A stretch of DNA of 64,000 nt, taken from the NCBI RefSeq assembly GCF_000247815.1, contig NC_021692.1, positions 7,353,691 through 7,417,690 on the forward strand, read 5' to 3'. Below, one piece after another: positions 30,710-44,419 of this stretch. The DNA comes from Ficedula albicollis (taxonomy: Eukaryota > Chordata > Aves > Passeriformes > Muscicapidae). The number at the start of each line of letters is the position of its first letter. Positions within the stretch are counted from its first letter, which is position 1. The position numbers were made by a program, and so were the translations under genes. The notes beneath the pieces were generated by a model. It was not told the DNA's origin. It worked only from the letters and a program-made list of their open reading frames with translations, and searched no databases.

Positions 30710-31930
30710 CCATGGTGGGGCCGGGGCAGGAGGGCTGGCGGTGACCGCGACGGTCCGGCAGGTGGACGTGCAGCATGATGGCAGGTGACTTGTATCGCAG
30801 CTAATCCATGTGGTCATGCTACGAAGCCCGCTTTGGTGAAGCATCCAAGGAATTCCTCTTACAGACTCTGCTCGGCCGGCCCAGGCAGCTCTGGGACCCC
30901 GCGGGGTTCCCGTGGCGCTTCCACCGCGGCGCAGGCCCCGTGTGCTCGCTGTTCCCTACGCAGGGTTGGATTCTGCCCGTAGAGAATAATCCCGAGCGAT
31001 TCTCTGGGGTCCGTATTTAGCAGGTGTTCCCCCACCTATCTTTGTGCATATTCAGGAGTGACAAGCTTTCGCTTTCTTTTTTCCACTCGTTTCACTGCAA
31101 GGCTGGAAGCGCGAGGAAGGAGGGAGGGAGGGAAGGAAGGCGCCGTTCCCAGCCGGCCGCTCCCGCTGCGTCGCCGCGTCCCGAAAAGGCTGCGAGGCCA
31201 GGACTGGGATGAAGGCAAGAGAGAAGTGCTCAGGGCACGAGGCGGGATTTGTGGAAGGCGGAAAAGCGGAGAGGAGAGCGTGGCAAAGAGCAGGGTGAGA
31301 TGAAGCAGGTGCAGGAGAAAGGGCTGAGGACATTGGAGCAGGAGGAGTCGGGAAGGGCAGCGTTTGGAGGCGTGCTGGGGTCACTCACACGAGGAGGACA
31401 CGTCTCCGTTCTTTGGAAGGGTGTCACTGGCACCAGCCGGGCTCTGGTTCCCCTCCGGCCCGAGGGAACGGCGCTGCTGGGCCGACACACGGACTCCTGG
31501 CAATGAAGGTGATTTTATTATTATTTTTTAACTGGGTTTGGTCTCACTCAGGTAAGTCAGACGAGTGAAAGCAGCTTCTCCTAACCCCTGTAAAGAGCTG
31601 TTTGGTTTTTAGTTAACCTAGAAGTAGTCTGTTATTAATTATTATTATAATTATTATTATTATTATTATTATTAATTATGATGATGATAATACTACAAGG
31701 AAAGGTGTGACACTATATTTCACAGTTGCTCTAAAACACTTCCATGTATGCGATAACCGCCCGGAGTTTTCCAGCCGTTTGTGTAAATATTGGATGACTT
31801 CTGGAGCTGTTGGTGTTGTTCTGAGGTGCCTGTACGTGGTGTCTCTTCGCTCTGTATCGTCAGCTGCTGGTTTGTGACCGTGTTTTGTAATAACTTTTGT
31901 AAAGTCTGTCAATACAGTGTTTCCATTCTG
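30710..31930 (+). other. Probable 3' UTR of the zinc-finger exon, with a CpG-rich patch
   Basis: GC-rich sequence follows the stop codon, with a CpG-dense patch around 31135-31205 and an ATT-rich microsatellite near 31632-31690. A variant poly(A) hexamer AATACA at 31911 is followed by a GT-rich element. Alternatively the CpG patch is a promoter. Confidence 0.35.
31632..31690. repeat. (ATT)n-type microsatellite
   Basis: Imperfect TTA/ATT trinucleotides merging into GATGATGATAAT. Confidence 0.9.
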
Positions 31931-32479
31931 AATTCCTTGTGTCGGCCCTTTGCTTGTACCTGCAGCTCACTCATCCTGCTCCTGGCTGCTACTCAGGAGC
32001 TTTTCCAGGTAATTGTGGAACAGGTGAACAGCACAAGCCAAGCTGAGCTGGAGAGCCAGGCCTGGCTTTACACGAGGCTCATCTGGGATTTGTGCTTTGC
32101 ACTTTGCTGCTATGATTTGGGTTTGTGCTCCAGGAGCCAGCCTGTGCCACATGAGGCCCAGGGGTTGTTCCAAACTGGGACCTGCTGTGGGAGGGGGACA
32201 GGGCAGCCCATCCACCATGGGGATGTGGCACTTGGGGTCCACAGAGACCGGGGAGTGCCAGAGTCCCTCAGGCATCCTGATCCGTGCTGGGTGCGTGGGG
32301 GGTGGAATGAGGGACCCCAGTGAGTCCCCCATGCTCTGACCCCAGTGAATCCCCCACGCTCTGAGTGACCCCAGTGAATCCCACTTGTCCTCTCCCTTTT
32401 CCCACAAACCAAAGGGTTTCCTGCCTTTCCTTGTGCTCAGTGTCACCAACTCCACCCCAAGGTGTGCCAGGGCTGTGCC

Positions 32480-33041
32480 AGAGCAGGGGAGATGGGATGG
32501 GGATGGGATGGAACAGGGTGGGTTGGGACAGGGCAGATGGGATACAGTAGCATACAGCGGGTCAGGATGAATGGAATGAGATGGAACTGTATGAGACAAG
32601 ATGGAAAGGGATGTGATGGGACAAGATGTGGGATGGATAGGGTGGGACTGGATGGGACAAGAGTGGACATACAGCATGGAAGGGAATGGAATGGGATGGG
32701 ACAGGATGGGATCCGGGTGTACGGAGTGGGATGGGCCGGGACAGGAAGAGACAGCATGGATGGGGTAGGACAGGAGAGCATGGATGGGACAGGGCGTGGT
32801 GGGATAGAGAGAATGGGGCAGGGCAAGACTAGACTGGGATGGGGTGGGAGAGAATAGGAATGGATGATGTGAAACTGAAGGGGACAGCGGGATGGGGATG
32901 GGGATGGGGATGGGATGGGGATGGGATGGGGATTGGGATGGGGATGGGGATGGGGATGGGGATGGGGATGGGATGGGGATGGGATGGGGATTGGGATGGG
33001 GATGGGGATGGGGATGGGGATGGGGATGGGATGGGGATCCC
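32480..33041. repeat. G-rich GGGATG/GGGAT tandem repeat
   Basis: A degenerate GGGATGG-rich array (32480-32830) becomes a nearly pure GGGGAT / GGGATG array at about 32888-33038. Runs of three to four G spaced by AT or ATT make the plus strand a strong G-quadruplex candidate. Its inner part holds a larger duplicated block (about 32894-32943 repeated near 32966-33015). Confidence 0.9.
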
Positions 33042-34030
33042 TCCAGTCTGGCTGCAGGAGCTGCAGGCGAGGGAATTCTTCAGGTTCCTCCTGCTCACCC
33101 CTCCTCCCCGCCTGCTGGGTGTGCAGCATTTTCCTTGGGTGGGGAGGCTTTGATGGCACTCCTAACTCGAGCCGTGGGGATGGCCATGGCTGGGTTATCT
33201 GTGGGCCGAACCTGTGGGTTGCAGGCTGCGAGTTGGCCGTGGCTTTTTGTTGGAGCAGGATTGGAAAAGGAGCCGCAGCCCCAGCAGCAAACGCTCCGTC
33301 GGATCACATGGGTGTTCTGATGCAAATTTCAGCCAGCAAGAGTTAATCACCACTTCTGCCTGTCTGCCTTCTCCTTCAATTGTCAGCAGGGATGGTCTCA
33401 CAAAGACTGATTCAGAGCATTCAGATAAAGGCCCTGATCTGAATCACCACTTGTAGGAGCATCTTTCTTCACCAGTGATTTCAAAAGACACAAAAATCCG
33501 AGGGAAGGCTGGCTACCTCTGCCAGCAGAGAGGAGCTGGGAGCCCCCAGCTCCTGCCTTGCTGCTGTGGCTGGGGCAGAAGCTGGAGCAGCAGCGTGGGC
33601 TGCTCAGACCAGGGATGGCTCAGGCTCTGCACGGTTCCCTTGGCAGCTCAGGACTGCTGGGGCTTCTCCTGAGTTCTGCTTCCCTCTGAAAGCCGAGGGT
33701 CCTGCTGGTGATCTTCTCTCTGGGGTCTGACACTGCATTTAGAAAACCTGACCTCTGCTTATTTTTCTCCAAGTTATAGCCTTGGGTCAACATTCTTATA
33801 GGTTTTATAAATAAACCCCAGCCCAGCACATCCCCCGGTGAACAGCACAGAGGCTTTGGGCAAGGACGAAGGAAATTCAGCATTCCCCTTTCCCACCAGT
33901 AGGTATCAGTGTCTAATTCTTCTTTGTGTGGCCTCATGCCTGTCCTTACTCTTGATTTTAGTGATGAACGATGGTTTTATGTGTTATGTAAAAAAGCAGG
34001 ACAATTTATTTGCATGGCGCTGGGTTAGTA
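33042..34030. other. No gene recognised
   Basis: Non-coding between the G-rich array and the 988-bp duplication. It contains an AATAAA at 33810 without an associated exon. Confidence 0.5.
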
Positions 34031-36006
34031 CAGATGTAAAATACTTCTGACTGACCAAATCCAAGCAGGTGCCTGGTGTCCTGCTGATGGCTCCATGTGT
34101 GAATGCCTTTACCTGATCCTGGGCTGTCACTGGCTCTGGGATGTGCCAGGTCATTTGTGCCTTCACCTCGTGTTCTGTCACCCTCTGGAAATGCTCATCC
34201 CACCTGCACCCACGTTGATTTTGGAGTGCTGGTCTCCAGAAGCACTGGCCAAGCTGTGTGTTTGGCTTTTTCCTGGCTTTCAGCAACACCAGGATTGCCC
34301 AGGATCCTCCTTTCCTCTTCTCTGCAGACAGTTGGTTAACACAAGCACAGCCCTGGTTATGTGCAGGGTGAAGCTGGGAATATTTTCTCAGCCTCAGAAC
34401 CGGGGTGCTGGTGTGGTTTTGGAGGTTTGCTTGGCCTTTCTGTCCCCTGCCAGTGCTTCTGCCCAAACTTCTTGTTGTTTCTTCATCTCCACCCTTTTAA
34501 TCTCTCAGCCTTGTGTTGGAGACTGAAGAGATAAGGGTGTGAGCAATGAAGAGTCCTGCAAAACAAAAAAAATTGTCTCAATTTGCCGCTGCAGGGTGAA
34601 TTGGGAGAGCTGTGAATAGGGAGCTGTAGATGAGGATCTGCTGGCTTTCTTCAATAGAGAAATATGACTTGGAATCTTTATTCCTTAAACAATTTCATGG
34701 GCACAGAATGGTGCAAACACATCTTTGGATCGCAGCAAATCATAGATAAAGCTCAAACAGCCTGCAGAATGGTCCTCAGTGGATCTTTGAAGCAGCAAAT
34801 CTGAACTTTTGAGGACAAGGGAGCTACAAACTTTTCCTTGAAGCCTAGAAAGGATGCACCTGTGGAGCAGAGTCTGATTTGAGCTGCTCCTGGTGCTCTG
34901 TGGCCAGCAGAGCCCAGGGAGCTGCAGTTCCCTCTGTGCTGCTGGATTTCCCCTCCTGCTCAGGCTCTCCAGTTTCCCGTCAAGAGCGAGTTGAGCATTT
35001 CTCATCGAGAATGTGGCCCAGATGTAAAATACTTCTGACTGACCAAATCCCAGCAGGTGCCTGGTGTCCTGCTGATGGCTCCATGTGTGAATGCCTTTAC
35101 CTGATCCTGGGCTGTCACTGGCTCTGGGATGTGCCAGGTCATTTGTGCCTTCACCTCGTGTTCTGTCACCCTCTGGAAATGCTCATCCCACCTGCACCCA
35201 CGTTGATTTTGGAGTGCTGGTCTCCAGAAGCACTGGCCAAGCTGTGTGTTTGGCTTTTTCCTGGCTTTCAGCAACACCAGGATTGCCCAGGATCCTCCTT
35301 TCCTCTTCTCTGCAGACAGTTGGTTAACACAAGCACAGCCCTGGTTATGTGCAGGGTGAAGCTGGGAATATTTTCTCAGCCTCAGAACCGGGGTGCTGGT
35401 GTGGTTTTGGAGGTTTGCTTGGCCTTTCTGTCCCCTGCCAGTGCTTCTGCCCAAACTTCTTGTTGTTTCTTCATCTCCACCCTTTTAATCTCTCAGCCTT
35501 GTGTTGGAGACTGAAGAGATAAGGGTGTGAGCAATGAAGAGTCCTGCAAAACAAAAAAAATTGTCTCAATTTGCCGCTGCAGGGTGAATTGGGAGAGCTG
35601 TGAATAGAGAGCTGTAGATGAGGATCTGCTGGCTTTCTTCAATAGAGAAATATGACTTGGAATCTTTATTCCTTAAACAATTTCATGGGCACAGAATGGT
35701 GCAAACACATCTTTGGATCGCAGCAAATCATAGATAAAGCTCAAACAGCCTGCAGAATGGTCCTCAGTGGATCTTTGAAGCAGCAAATCTGAACTTTTGA
35801 GGACAAGGGAGCTACAAACTTTTCCTTGAAGCCTAAAAAGGATGCACCTGTGGAGCAGAGTCTGATTTGAGCTGCTCCTGGTGCTCTGTGGCCAGCAGAG
35901 CCCAGGGAGCTGCAGTTCCCTCTGTGCTGCTGGATTTCCCCTCCTGCTCAGGCTCTCCAGTTTCCCGTCAAGAGCGAGTTGAGCATTTCTCATCGAGAAT
36001 GTGGCC
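34031..36006. repeat. 988-bp tandem duplication, nearly identical copies
   Basis: Copy 1 is 34031-35018 and copy 2 is 35019-36006, each starting CAGATGTAAAATACTTCTGA and ending GAGAATGTGGCC. I could find only about three substitutions (near 34063/35051, 34620/35608 and 34848/35836). No coding content is recognised. Either a very recent duplication or two haplotypes joined end to end by the assembler. Confidence 0.95.
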
Positions 36007-39000
36007 TGTGGTGAGGGGGTGGGAAGGGAAGAGGGGGTGGGGTGAGTTCTGGGGGAGCTGGGGCTACTGCAGTTTCATGCCTCAGTCTGTATTCTCTCTC
36101 TTCTCTGCATGGCTTCCTGTTTTTTCACACCACTGCTCTTAGAAACAACAGGTTGCAAGAGAGCAGGACAGGGCTGGTGGTGTGGAAGGAATGCCTGGAA
36201 ACACCTGCAGCAGCTCCGGGTGCAGGCTCTGGAAAAGGCAGCGTGTGTTTGTGTCTCCCCAGCTGTGCTCCTGTCCCACAGAGGTGCCTCTCTGGGGAGG
36301 GGCTGCTGTGGTGTCTGTGTGCTCCCCAAAAACGCCCTGCTCAGGGCTGTGCAGCAGCAGAACTGCCCATTCATCTTCCTCCTTGAGTTGTTTTCCTCAG
36401 CTGCTCTTGAATGGATAAATCTAGGATTTGTCCAGCTCTTAGGAGTCTTGTGATAATCAGTCAGAAGCACCCAGTGTCAGAAAAATGCTGAATGTTGAAT
36501 CACCACCAGAATTCCTGCAGAATCTGGGGTTTTGTGCTTTGGAAGCCACGATGCAGCCTAGGTTTGCTCAAGAGTGTGAAATGAGGAAGGATCTGGTTTG
36601 AAGCGCACCAGAGAGGAGCTGCCCCCCCTTTCCATGACCCTGGACACAGCTGGACAAGAGTGAACTCTCAGAGAAGTGGTTCCCAAACTGAGAGCCAGGG
36701 TCAATTATTATCTGAAAATTCACAAAGAACTGAAAATTCTCAAGAGCTGTGACTTCTGTTTTTAGGGCCTGACAGCATTCTTTAAAAACCCAGAAGTTGC
36801 ATTAGGAACTGGGCTGTCAGTGTAATTTCTGTATTTTTTACTGCCGTGTTTTCTCCTCACTGACCATAAGTAAATGGCAGGATGTGAATAAAGCTGTTTA
36901 AAATCTGTAATTCATCTTCCTAGGTGAATAACTGGAAGGGTTGAGGGAGCTGCTCTGCCACACAGCCTGGGTCACTTTAGTGTGTGAGCTGAGCTCTCCT
37001 TCAGTGCTGCACGTTAGAGAGGCAGCACAGCCCTGTGCTCCAGTGATTACTGAGGAATGGGAGATGATTTTTAATCTGAAATCACTGTGCTGCTGCTCCT
37101 CTGCCAGCAGGTCAAAGATAAATTCTCTGGAAGCAGCAGTTTTTGGGGACTGGACCTCCATGCCCCGGGTGCTTTGGCCCAGGGACGAGACCATGGGGTG
37201 TTTCTGCTGCTGACATCAGAGCTTTGGTTTGCTGGCACGTTGCTAAGTGACTTCCAGAGCTGATGATGGCTGAGCCCAGGCAGAGGTAAATAGAGGGTTT
37301 GGGTTGCTCAGCCCTGCTCTGGCACTGGCAGGGGGTGGGTGGGCACCAGCACAGCACAGCTGCTGCAGGAGTCCCTGCCTGCCAAACACTGCTGAGGGAA
37401 GGAGATGGAAAATGGGGAAGATTGCATCAATTATTGAGCCTTGTAAAAATAATTAGCCAGACAACAGCAGGGAAATGGGCTGGGAGGAGAAGGGAAAACA
37501 GCTGCCAAAGCAGAGAAAGCCAGGACTTCACTGGGGATGGGAATTGGGTAAGATGCCCCTTTAATCAGTGGCTGGGGAGAGATGAAAAATGATGAATGAG
37601 CTTTGCATGCACATTGGAGCAGGACAAGGAGGGAGAGAACATCCCCTCGCTGAAGCTGCTTCCACCAGAGGCTCCTGCACATTGGGTGACATTTGGTGGC
37701 TTTTCAGCAGTGCCCAGTGGTGCCAGGAATGGCCAGTGATGCACAGAGAGGTGAGCACAGCTTGTGCAAGTGTTTGTTGAGAAGGGTTGCCTGGCTTTTC
37801 CCTGTAGGAATTGATGCCTGTGAAGGAACTGGACAGAATGTTGGTTAGTCCAGGTTTCTAAATGATGGGAATAAATTTCCATTAAGATTCCTTTTCCTCT
37901 TTCACCAGCAGGCTCATGACTGATTTTTGCACTGTAATGCTGTGGTCTCTGATCTGTGGGCAGAGCTGTCTGCTGTGACACAAGGATGCAGTTAATGAGA
38001 TTTGACAGTGAGTCTCTACTGTGTGCTAAATGTCACTTGGCTGTTGGTGATTTCATGGTGACACCCATTCACATCTTCCAGATTAATTCCAAGGCTTGTT
38101 GCCCTCCTGGTTCTGTTTCCCACCATGAGTCTTCCCAGCACCAGAACTGAGCAGGAATCCCCTCCTTGCTCTGTCAGCTCTTGCAGAGAGATTTTTCTGC
38201 GTTACCTAAGCAAATCTTTTTGGGTTTTGTAAACCTGTGATGCACACAGGCAGCACAGAAGCTACAACTGTCTTGTCTGTTAGAGGAAACAGCCTGTCAC
38301 TTGGCTCTTCTTAGTAGTCCCACCAGAAATTTCCCTCCAGTTGAGGCTCCCAGCCAAACAGGGGAGGGAAAAGGCAGTGCTAGAGAAGCCCCTTTGCAAC
38401 CTGCAGAGCTGCTGCTGTGCTCCTCTCCTGCTGCACTCGTGCAGTGCAGGGTGATTCACTCAGCCAGGGTAAGATCTAACACAATCTTAACTGAGGTAAA
38501 TAAACAGGCCTAAACTTTAGTACTAGAGCTCGGTTGCCTCTCTGTAATGGAAGGTTTCAGGGAGATTTTGGGGGAATTTGCAATCAGAGCTGCCGACTTC
38601 TCATTGAGAGCAGAGAAAAACATATTCAGAACCACTTGTGCTGCTGCCTGGGTTTTTTTATGGCTTCTTCCTCTATTTTTTTGTGACACAAGAGAAGCAG
38701 TGTGACTGGTTTTAATTTCTGCTGTGAGACTGATCCCAAGGCAGTGAGTGGGGAGCACTGCTGGACAATTCAGAGTCTCCTGCAGCTGCCAGGGGAAGAA
38801 ATCCACTTTTCCCTGGACACTTTGCTGGGCTCCCTGTCTTTGCTAACTCACACAAGGGCAGGACATGTGTTTACCAGCAGCAGCTTGTGCCTACAAGGTC
38901 TCCAAAGCACAGCCAAGGTGACAGGCACAACCATCTGGTGATGAGCTAGAAACACCATGGTGATCAAAAATTAATCAAGGTTTGATTGTGCTGGGGCTGG

Positions 39001-39467
39001 TCCCTGCTGTCCCAAGTGGCTGAAGGGCACTGAAGGGACTTTGCCCTGTCAGCTCTCCCCTGTGCAAGTTTGTTGGGAGTTGTCATCTTTACTTTTTTGC
39101 AACTTAGCAGGATTTCACGTGCTATTTTTGGTCATTTGTAAGTTGAGTAGATGTTTGGCTGCCTTTCCTCCTGTGGTCAGCTGCAGCCCCACCAGAGAGG
39201 CTCAGGAAGAGGAGTAGGGAAAATGCTCTGATGCCGTGGAGTGAGCAATTCCCAGTGCCTGAGACAAATCTGTTATCACCAAACATTGTGCTGTGCCCAT
39301 TACCAGAGAAAAGAGAAGTCAAAGGCTCAGTAAAGATGAGAGCCATGGGGGACAGGAGCTCAGCCACGCTGGTGAATGGGATCAGATGCCTGTGTTTGTG
39401 TTTTGCCAAGAGAAGGGATGCACAATTCAAATCCCTGCCGGCTTTTGCTGGTTCTGATTCAGCAGTG
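36007..39467. other. No gene recognised
   Basis: Ordinary non-coding sequence. Several AATAAA motifs (for example near 36888) occur without exons. It may be intergenic or part of a long PIK3CD 5' non-coding intron. Confidence 0.5.
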
Positions 39468-39824
<357 letters not shown>

Positions 39825-42800
39825 GAGGTTTGGAGGGGTTTGTTGGCTGGGTTTTTGTAATTTGGCAATCTGAGGGGTCTGTTCAGGTCTCCAGGTTTGC
39901 TCTGTGGGTCCTTGCAGTGACAGAACCGTGTGCTGCTGGTGTCTGTCCTCACTGCTGCGTGTGCAGGGAGCACAGAGCCTGAGCAGCAGCAATCAATACA
40001 GCTTGGGAGGAGAAGAGGGATGAATAAATGATGTGCAGGGAGGAACAGCCAGGGCAGGAGCTGCTGGCAGAGCTGAGAGTGGGTGCTGCAGCGAGAGCCC
40101 TGTGGGACTGGGAAATGGCACAGAGCGAGAAATCTTTCTGGTAAAGGAGAAGTCCAAGGAGGAGGAAGAATGTATTTTTAGTGTCAAAGGGCTTCTGAAA
40201 TGTTTTTTCTTCTGCCACCAGAGCAATCACATGTGTTTGTAGCTGGATTTTTGCTGGGGGCTGCTGAGGGTGGGGAGGGATGTCTTTCAAGGCGTTTCTA
40301 GAGGGGAGGGTGAGTACCTTGGCTCCCCAGGGCACCCCAAAGCATGGCTGGTGTGTGCTCATTCCATTCCCAAAGCCACAGAGTGGGACTGTGCTGCCCA
40401 GAGCAGCACACACCTGTGGAGCTGGTGCTAATGGAAAAATGATGCAAAGATTTCATTACATTTTTCCATTAAATTTGCAAGACTAATTGAGAAAGCCAAA
40501 GCCATGCTCCTCTCCTTCCTGACAGTGCTGTGCACTCTGTCAGCATCCAGACATCACCCCCTGTGCCTGTGAGCCCCGTGGCTGCTGCTGCCCTCTCCTC
40601 ACCCCGACATTTGGTCACTTCAGCCAGCAGACTCTGCTCTGTGTCTCCAGCCACAGCCTCTAAAGAAGAGCAAATTGCAAATCTGGCTCCTGACTGCAGC
40701 TAGCTTGCACCAGCCACTCAAAACACCAAACAGAAAGTGGGTAGGAGGAGGAAACGAGAGGTTGAGTTTTTTCCTGTTGCAGGTAGCAAGGAAATAAAAT
40801 GGGAAATTCAATGCAAAGTGAGGGCGTTGCTGAGCCCCCAGCAGCACAGGCTGCAGGTGCTTCATGGCTGCTTTATCTGTGCTTTATCCCCCTTTGTGTC
40901 AGGGTAAAGCTCCAGGTCCATGGTGCTGCAGAGACCCCTCAGCAAAGGGAGATCCGGGGTAGCAGTGACATTTCCCTGCTGGAATTCGAGGGGAGCTGCT
41001 CTGAGCTGGACGTGCTGGTACAGACCCTGGCTACTGGGCCTGATGGAAATGGACTTGTACCAAATGCAATCCAAGACCTTCACAATTTTCCAAGCCACGT
41101 GAGTGGCTGTACGGGCAGAGCTCTGTGATTTGTAATTCTTGCTGCCATTCTGTGAAAATGGAAAAACCACTTGGGTGCTCAGAGGGGAGAGCCACCCTCA
41201 CTCAGACCCGGCTGCTGCCCTGTTTTAAATTATTATATTCCCATAATAAACAATGGAGCTTTTTACTTTGCTTTTGTTTTAAATTATTATATTCCCATAA
41301 TAAACAACGGAGCTTTTTACTTTGCTTTCTTTTACTTTGCTTTTTGAGCCACACTCGCCCTTGTAGCACATAATCCACGTGTTTAACAAAGTCAGGCTTG
41401 TCCTGCAGTTTCCCACTCCTGGCTCTGTTTAGGCTGGCTGGCCTGTTCCCTTCTGTGAAATACATCTTCTCTCCTTTGTAAATATTTTTAAAGACTTAAT
41501 GAAAACAAACATTATCTATTTCTAGACCAAAATTTGAGGACAAAAATTTTGCTCTTTCCTGCTACTGAAAAGAATTTGTTTTTCCTTCACCACTGTTCCC
41601 AGGGTAAGAGTCGTTACCTCCAGCTATGTAAATGAGTCTTCATCAATATGTCTCAGGTGGAAATTCCCCTGTTTGCAAATGGAAATTTTCCTCTGGTAAC
41701 AGTAAAAATAATTTTCTTTCAGCCAGAGCCATCTCTCATTTTAGAAAGAAAAAGAAGAAAAATTCCATTCACATTCCTTTTCTCCTTGCTGTCACTGATG
41801 ACTCATGCCATGGCCTTTGCTACTTATTTCTGACTCTTAAGTGATTTTTCAGGTGGCTGCTAAAAAATTCTTAAAGCGTTTGTCATCTGCCTCCCTTGGT
41901 AACACGATACCCGTATTCTGATTTTCACGCAGAGTGTGTCTGTTTGGGTTCTGAATGCTGCTTGGTTTGGAATACCCGTTTTAGATGCCAAATAAAGCTA
42001 AACAAACACAAACCACTGAAATACAGCAAACTCTTGAGCCTGTGCAAAATATTTAGCACAGGCAGTCACCTGCATCTGTCTTGAGAGTGCAGCCACCCAC
42101 ACACAAGATCTGCTCTTACTGGAAACAGTTCATAAAGACCCCAAAATTCCCAAACGGGACCAAGGGCTTTCATTTCAGCACTGTGACTTTATCACTGAGG
42201 TCTGGTTTTGTGAACTTGAGCTGTGCTTCTCCGTGTGGGAAGGCTGGGTGCTGCTTTCCTCCTGGCGGCAAAGAAAAGGATCCAGAACCCCCTAACAGTA
42301 ATTTCAAGAATAAACAGCGTGGTTTAGTTAAACAGGCAGTTACAACTCACAATGGAAATTTGTGGGTCTAAAGATCAGCCACTTGTATTGCATAAAAAGA
42401 AAACAACGAGAGAAAGGAAAGTTGTTTGTCCCCCCTGAAGAATGGGTAGTCAGAAATGGGATGGAGCTTCTGGCCATCTGTGTTCGACATTTTTTAGTTT
42501 TGTATCAAAAACCCATCTCCAACAAGAAGTGAGTTTTTGAGTGGAATTCCTTGAGATGGGGAGAACGCTGTGTTTGTGTTGCACTCACGCTCTGAAGTGA
42601 TAAAACTTCGTGTTGGGACATTGCTGCTGCGAACTTGTGCAGCACCACCAGCTGAAAACCTCGCAAACAGCAAAGCTCCCCAGCATTCCCTGTGGAGCAC
42701 CAGGGGCATCCCCAGGGCTCTGCAGAGCTCCAGGCAGTAAAAGCTGTGACTCTGGCGCCGGTGAGAGGAGCAGAGCTCCAGCCCCTCCCTGTCCTTGGAA

Positions 42801-42900
42801 GCCTTGGCTTTTCTCAGCAGCCTGGGGCATCTTGGGTTTATCTGGAGGGGTTTCCCCAAACTATTCTTCCTCAGCACTAAACCTTGGCACAGGCAGAGAT
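39825..42900. other. No gene recognised
   Basis: Non-coding sequence containing a two-copy 54-bp AT-rich tandem repeat at about 41221-41328 (units starting TGTTTTAAATTATTATATTC). No exon was found. Confidence 0.5.
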
Positions 42901-42907
42901 TATAGTC

Positions 42908-43022
42908 TGCTATAATATATATATGATATATTATTTTATATATATATGTGTTTGTGTATATATATATATGTGTGTGTATATATACATATATATATATATA
43001 AAAATATATAATATATTATATT
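42908..43022. repeat. (TA)n / (TG)n microsatellite
   Basis: Long alternating TATATA with TGTGTG interruptions; AT-rich and potentially cruciform-forming. Confidence 0.93.
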
Positions 43023-43980
43023 GTTCTGCTATCAGAAACGCTGATGAAGAAACAAGAAGGAGGTACCAGACAAACCCTCCTGCCCCATTTTGGTAGCTCT
43101 GGAGCAGAACTGCCCGCAGGGATTGCTCTCCTGTGAGTCCTGTGGTGCTGCTGATGGCCAAGGTGGGAATCTCAGTGGCCACTGCAGCTGACTCAGGTCA
43201 TGTCTTGTTACATTTTTGTTCTGCAAACGTTTTGGGGAAACCAGAGAGGAACACGTTGTTCTCAAGTCGAGTATCCTTCATTTAAATACATAGTCACACA
43301 AATAAAACAGTATTTTTTATCTGGGCAAGGACACCAAATTAGGCCGCTTTGGCCTTCAGCGAGAGAGCCGAGTATCTCTGTCATCATTCTCCCTTCTCTC
43401 TGTCATTTTGGGGTCACAAGATTGACATCATTTCAGGAGCTTTTTTGAACAAACAGACTGCTCAGGTCCTTGAATCCCACCCCCTAATACTTCACCATCA
43501 GCTCCTTACTGCTTGTGGAAAGGTTTTGCTTAATGGCATTTTTGTTTGAATGCACGGTCATCAAAGAGAAGAACGTGCTGAGGCTTTGTTGTGGTTTTAG
43601 TCTCTGAAATCTCTCTTGTGGCAACGTCAACAAGTAAACTGTGGCCTTGTCCCTGAAAGAAAAACAACTCCCATTCTAACCACAGCTGTCCTCAGCTGTC
43701 CCAAAGCCTGAGCTCTGAAGTGTGTGTCCCCTTGTCCTCGGGGCAGTGTCCCCCTGAGCAGGCTGAGGGAGGGCAGAGGGAGCAGCAGCGGTTTGGGGTG
43801 CTGAGGGATGCCAGTGTGCCAGGATGTGGCAGGTTAGGGGTGCAAGGAGCAGCCAGAGCAGAGCTGGGGCTCGGGGAGGCTCTGTGGGGTGCGCTTACAA
43901 CCCTTAGTGCGCCTTATCCTAATTCTGCTGGCGTCCCTGGACATGCACCTTGCTTGCTTGCAAGAGGACCTGGGTGCCCC

Positions 43981-44108
43981 AAATATATATATATATATAT
44001 ATCTTTTTTTTNNNNNNNNNNNNNNNNNNNNNNNNNNNNNNNNNNNNNNNNNTATATATGTGTGTGTGTGTGTGTGTGTGTTCAAATAAATCTCCAAAGC
44101 CTGTAGCA

Positions 44109-44140
<32 letters not shown>

Positions 44141-44166
44141 TCAAACAAATCTCCAAAGCCTGTAGC
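43981..44166. repeat. TA/TG microsatellite with two-copy repeat around an N gap
   Basis: TATATA tract, T run, gap, then two tandem units of TATATATGTGTG plus CAAATCTCCAAAGCCTGTAG-like sequence (about 57-60 bp each). The gap sits where a third unit could lie. Confidence 0.85.
44012..44052. other. Assembly gap, 41 N
   Basis: 41 ambiguous bases inside the TA/TG microsatellite; not sequence. Confidence 0.99.
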
Positions 44167-44419
44167 AGTACCGTATTATTCTACAGGACTGTAGAGAGCT
44201 TTTGTGTAAAAAGAATCAAAAAGAATCAAAAAGAAGCCGTGGATTTCAAAGGCTGAAGCAGTTTGGCTTGGCCGGAGGATTTGCTCAGCAAAGGCTGTGG
44301 CTGTGCTCAGGCAGGTGAGCCCCTGACACCACTGACAGCCAGCGCGGGTCAGGGCTGCACACTCCGGGTGGCTGTGATCCTATTTCAGACCCTGCTTAAA
44401 AATAAAAAAACAAACCGAA

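Noticed and set aside
32443..33159. Open frames with GMGWGWDGD or PHPHPIPIP repeats
   Set aside because: Translation of the GGGATG simple repeat.
34031..36006. Paired 143-, 160- and 106-codon frames repeated at a 988-base offset
   Set aside because: They recur only because the DNA is duplicated; frames overlap on both strands and show no family match.
43889..44166. Open frames across the N gap
   Set aside because: They include unknown residues and simple-repeat translation only.
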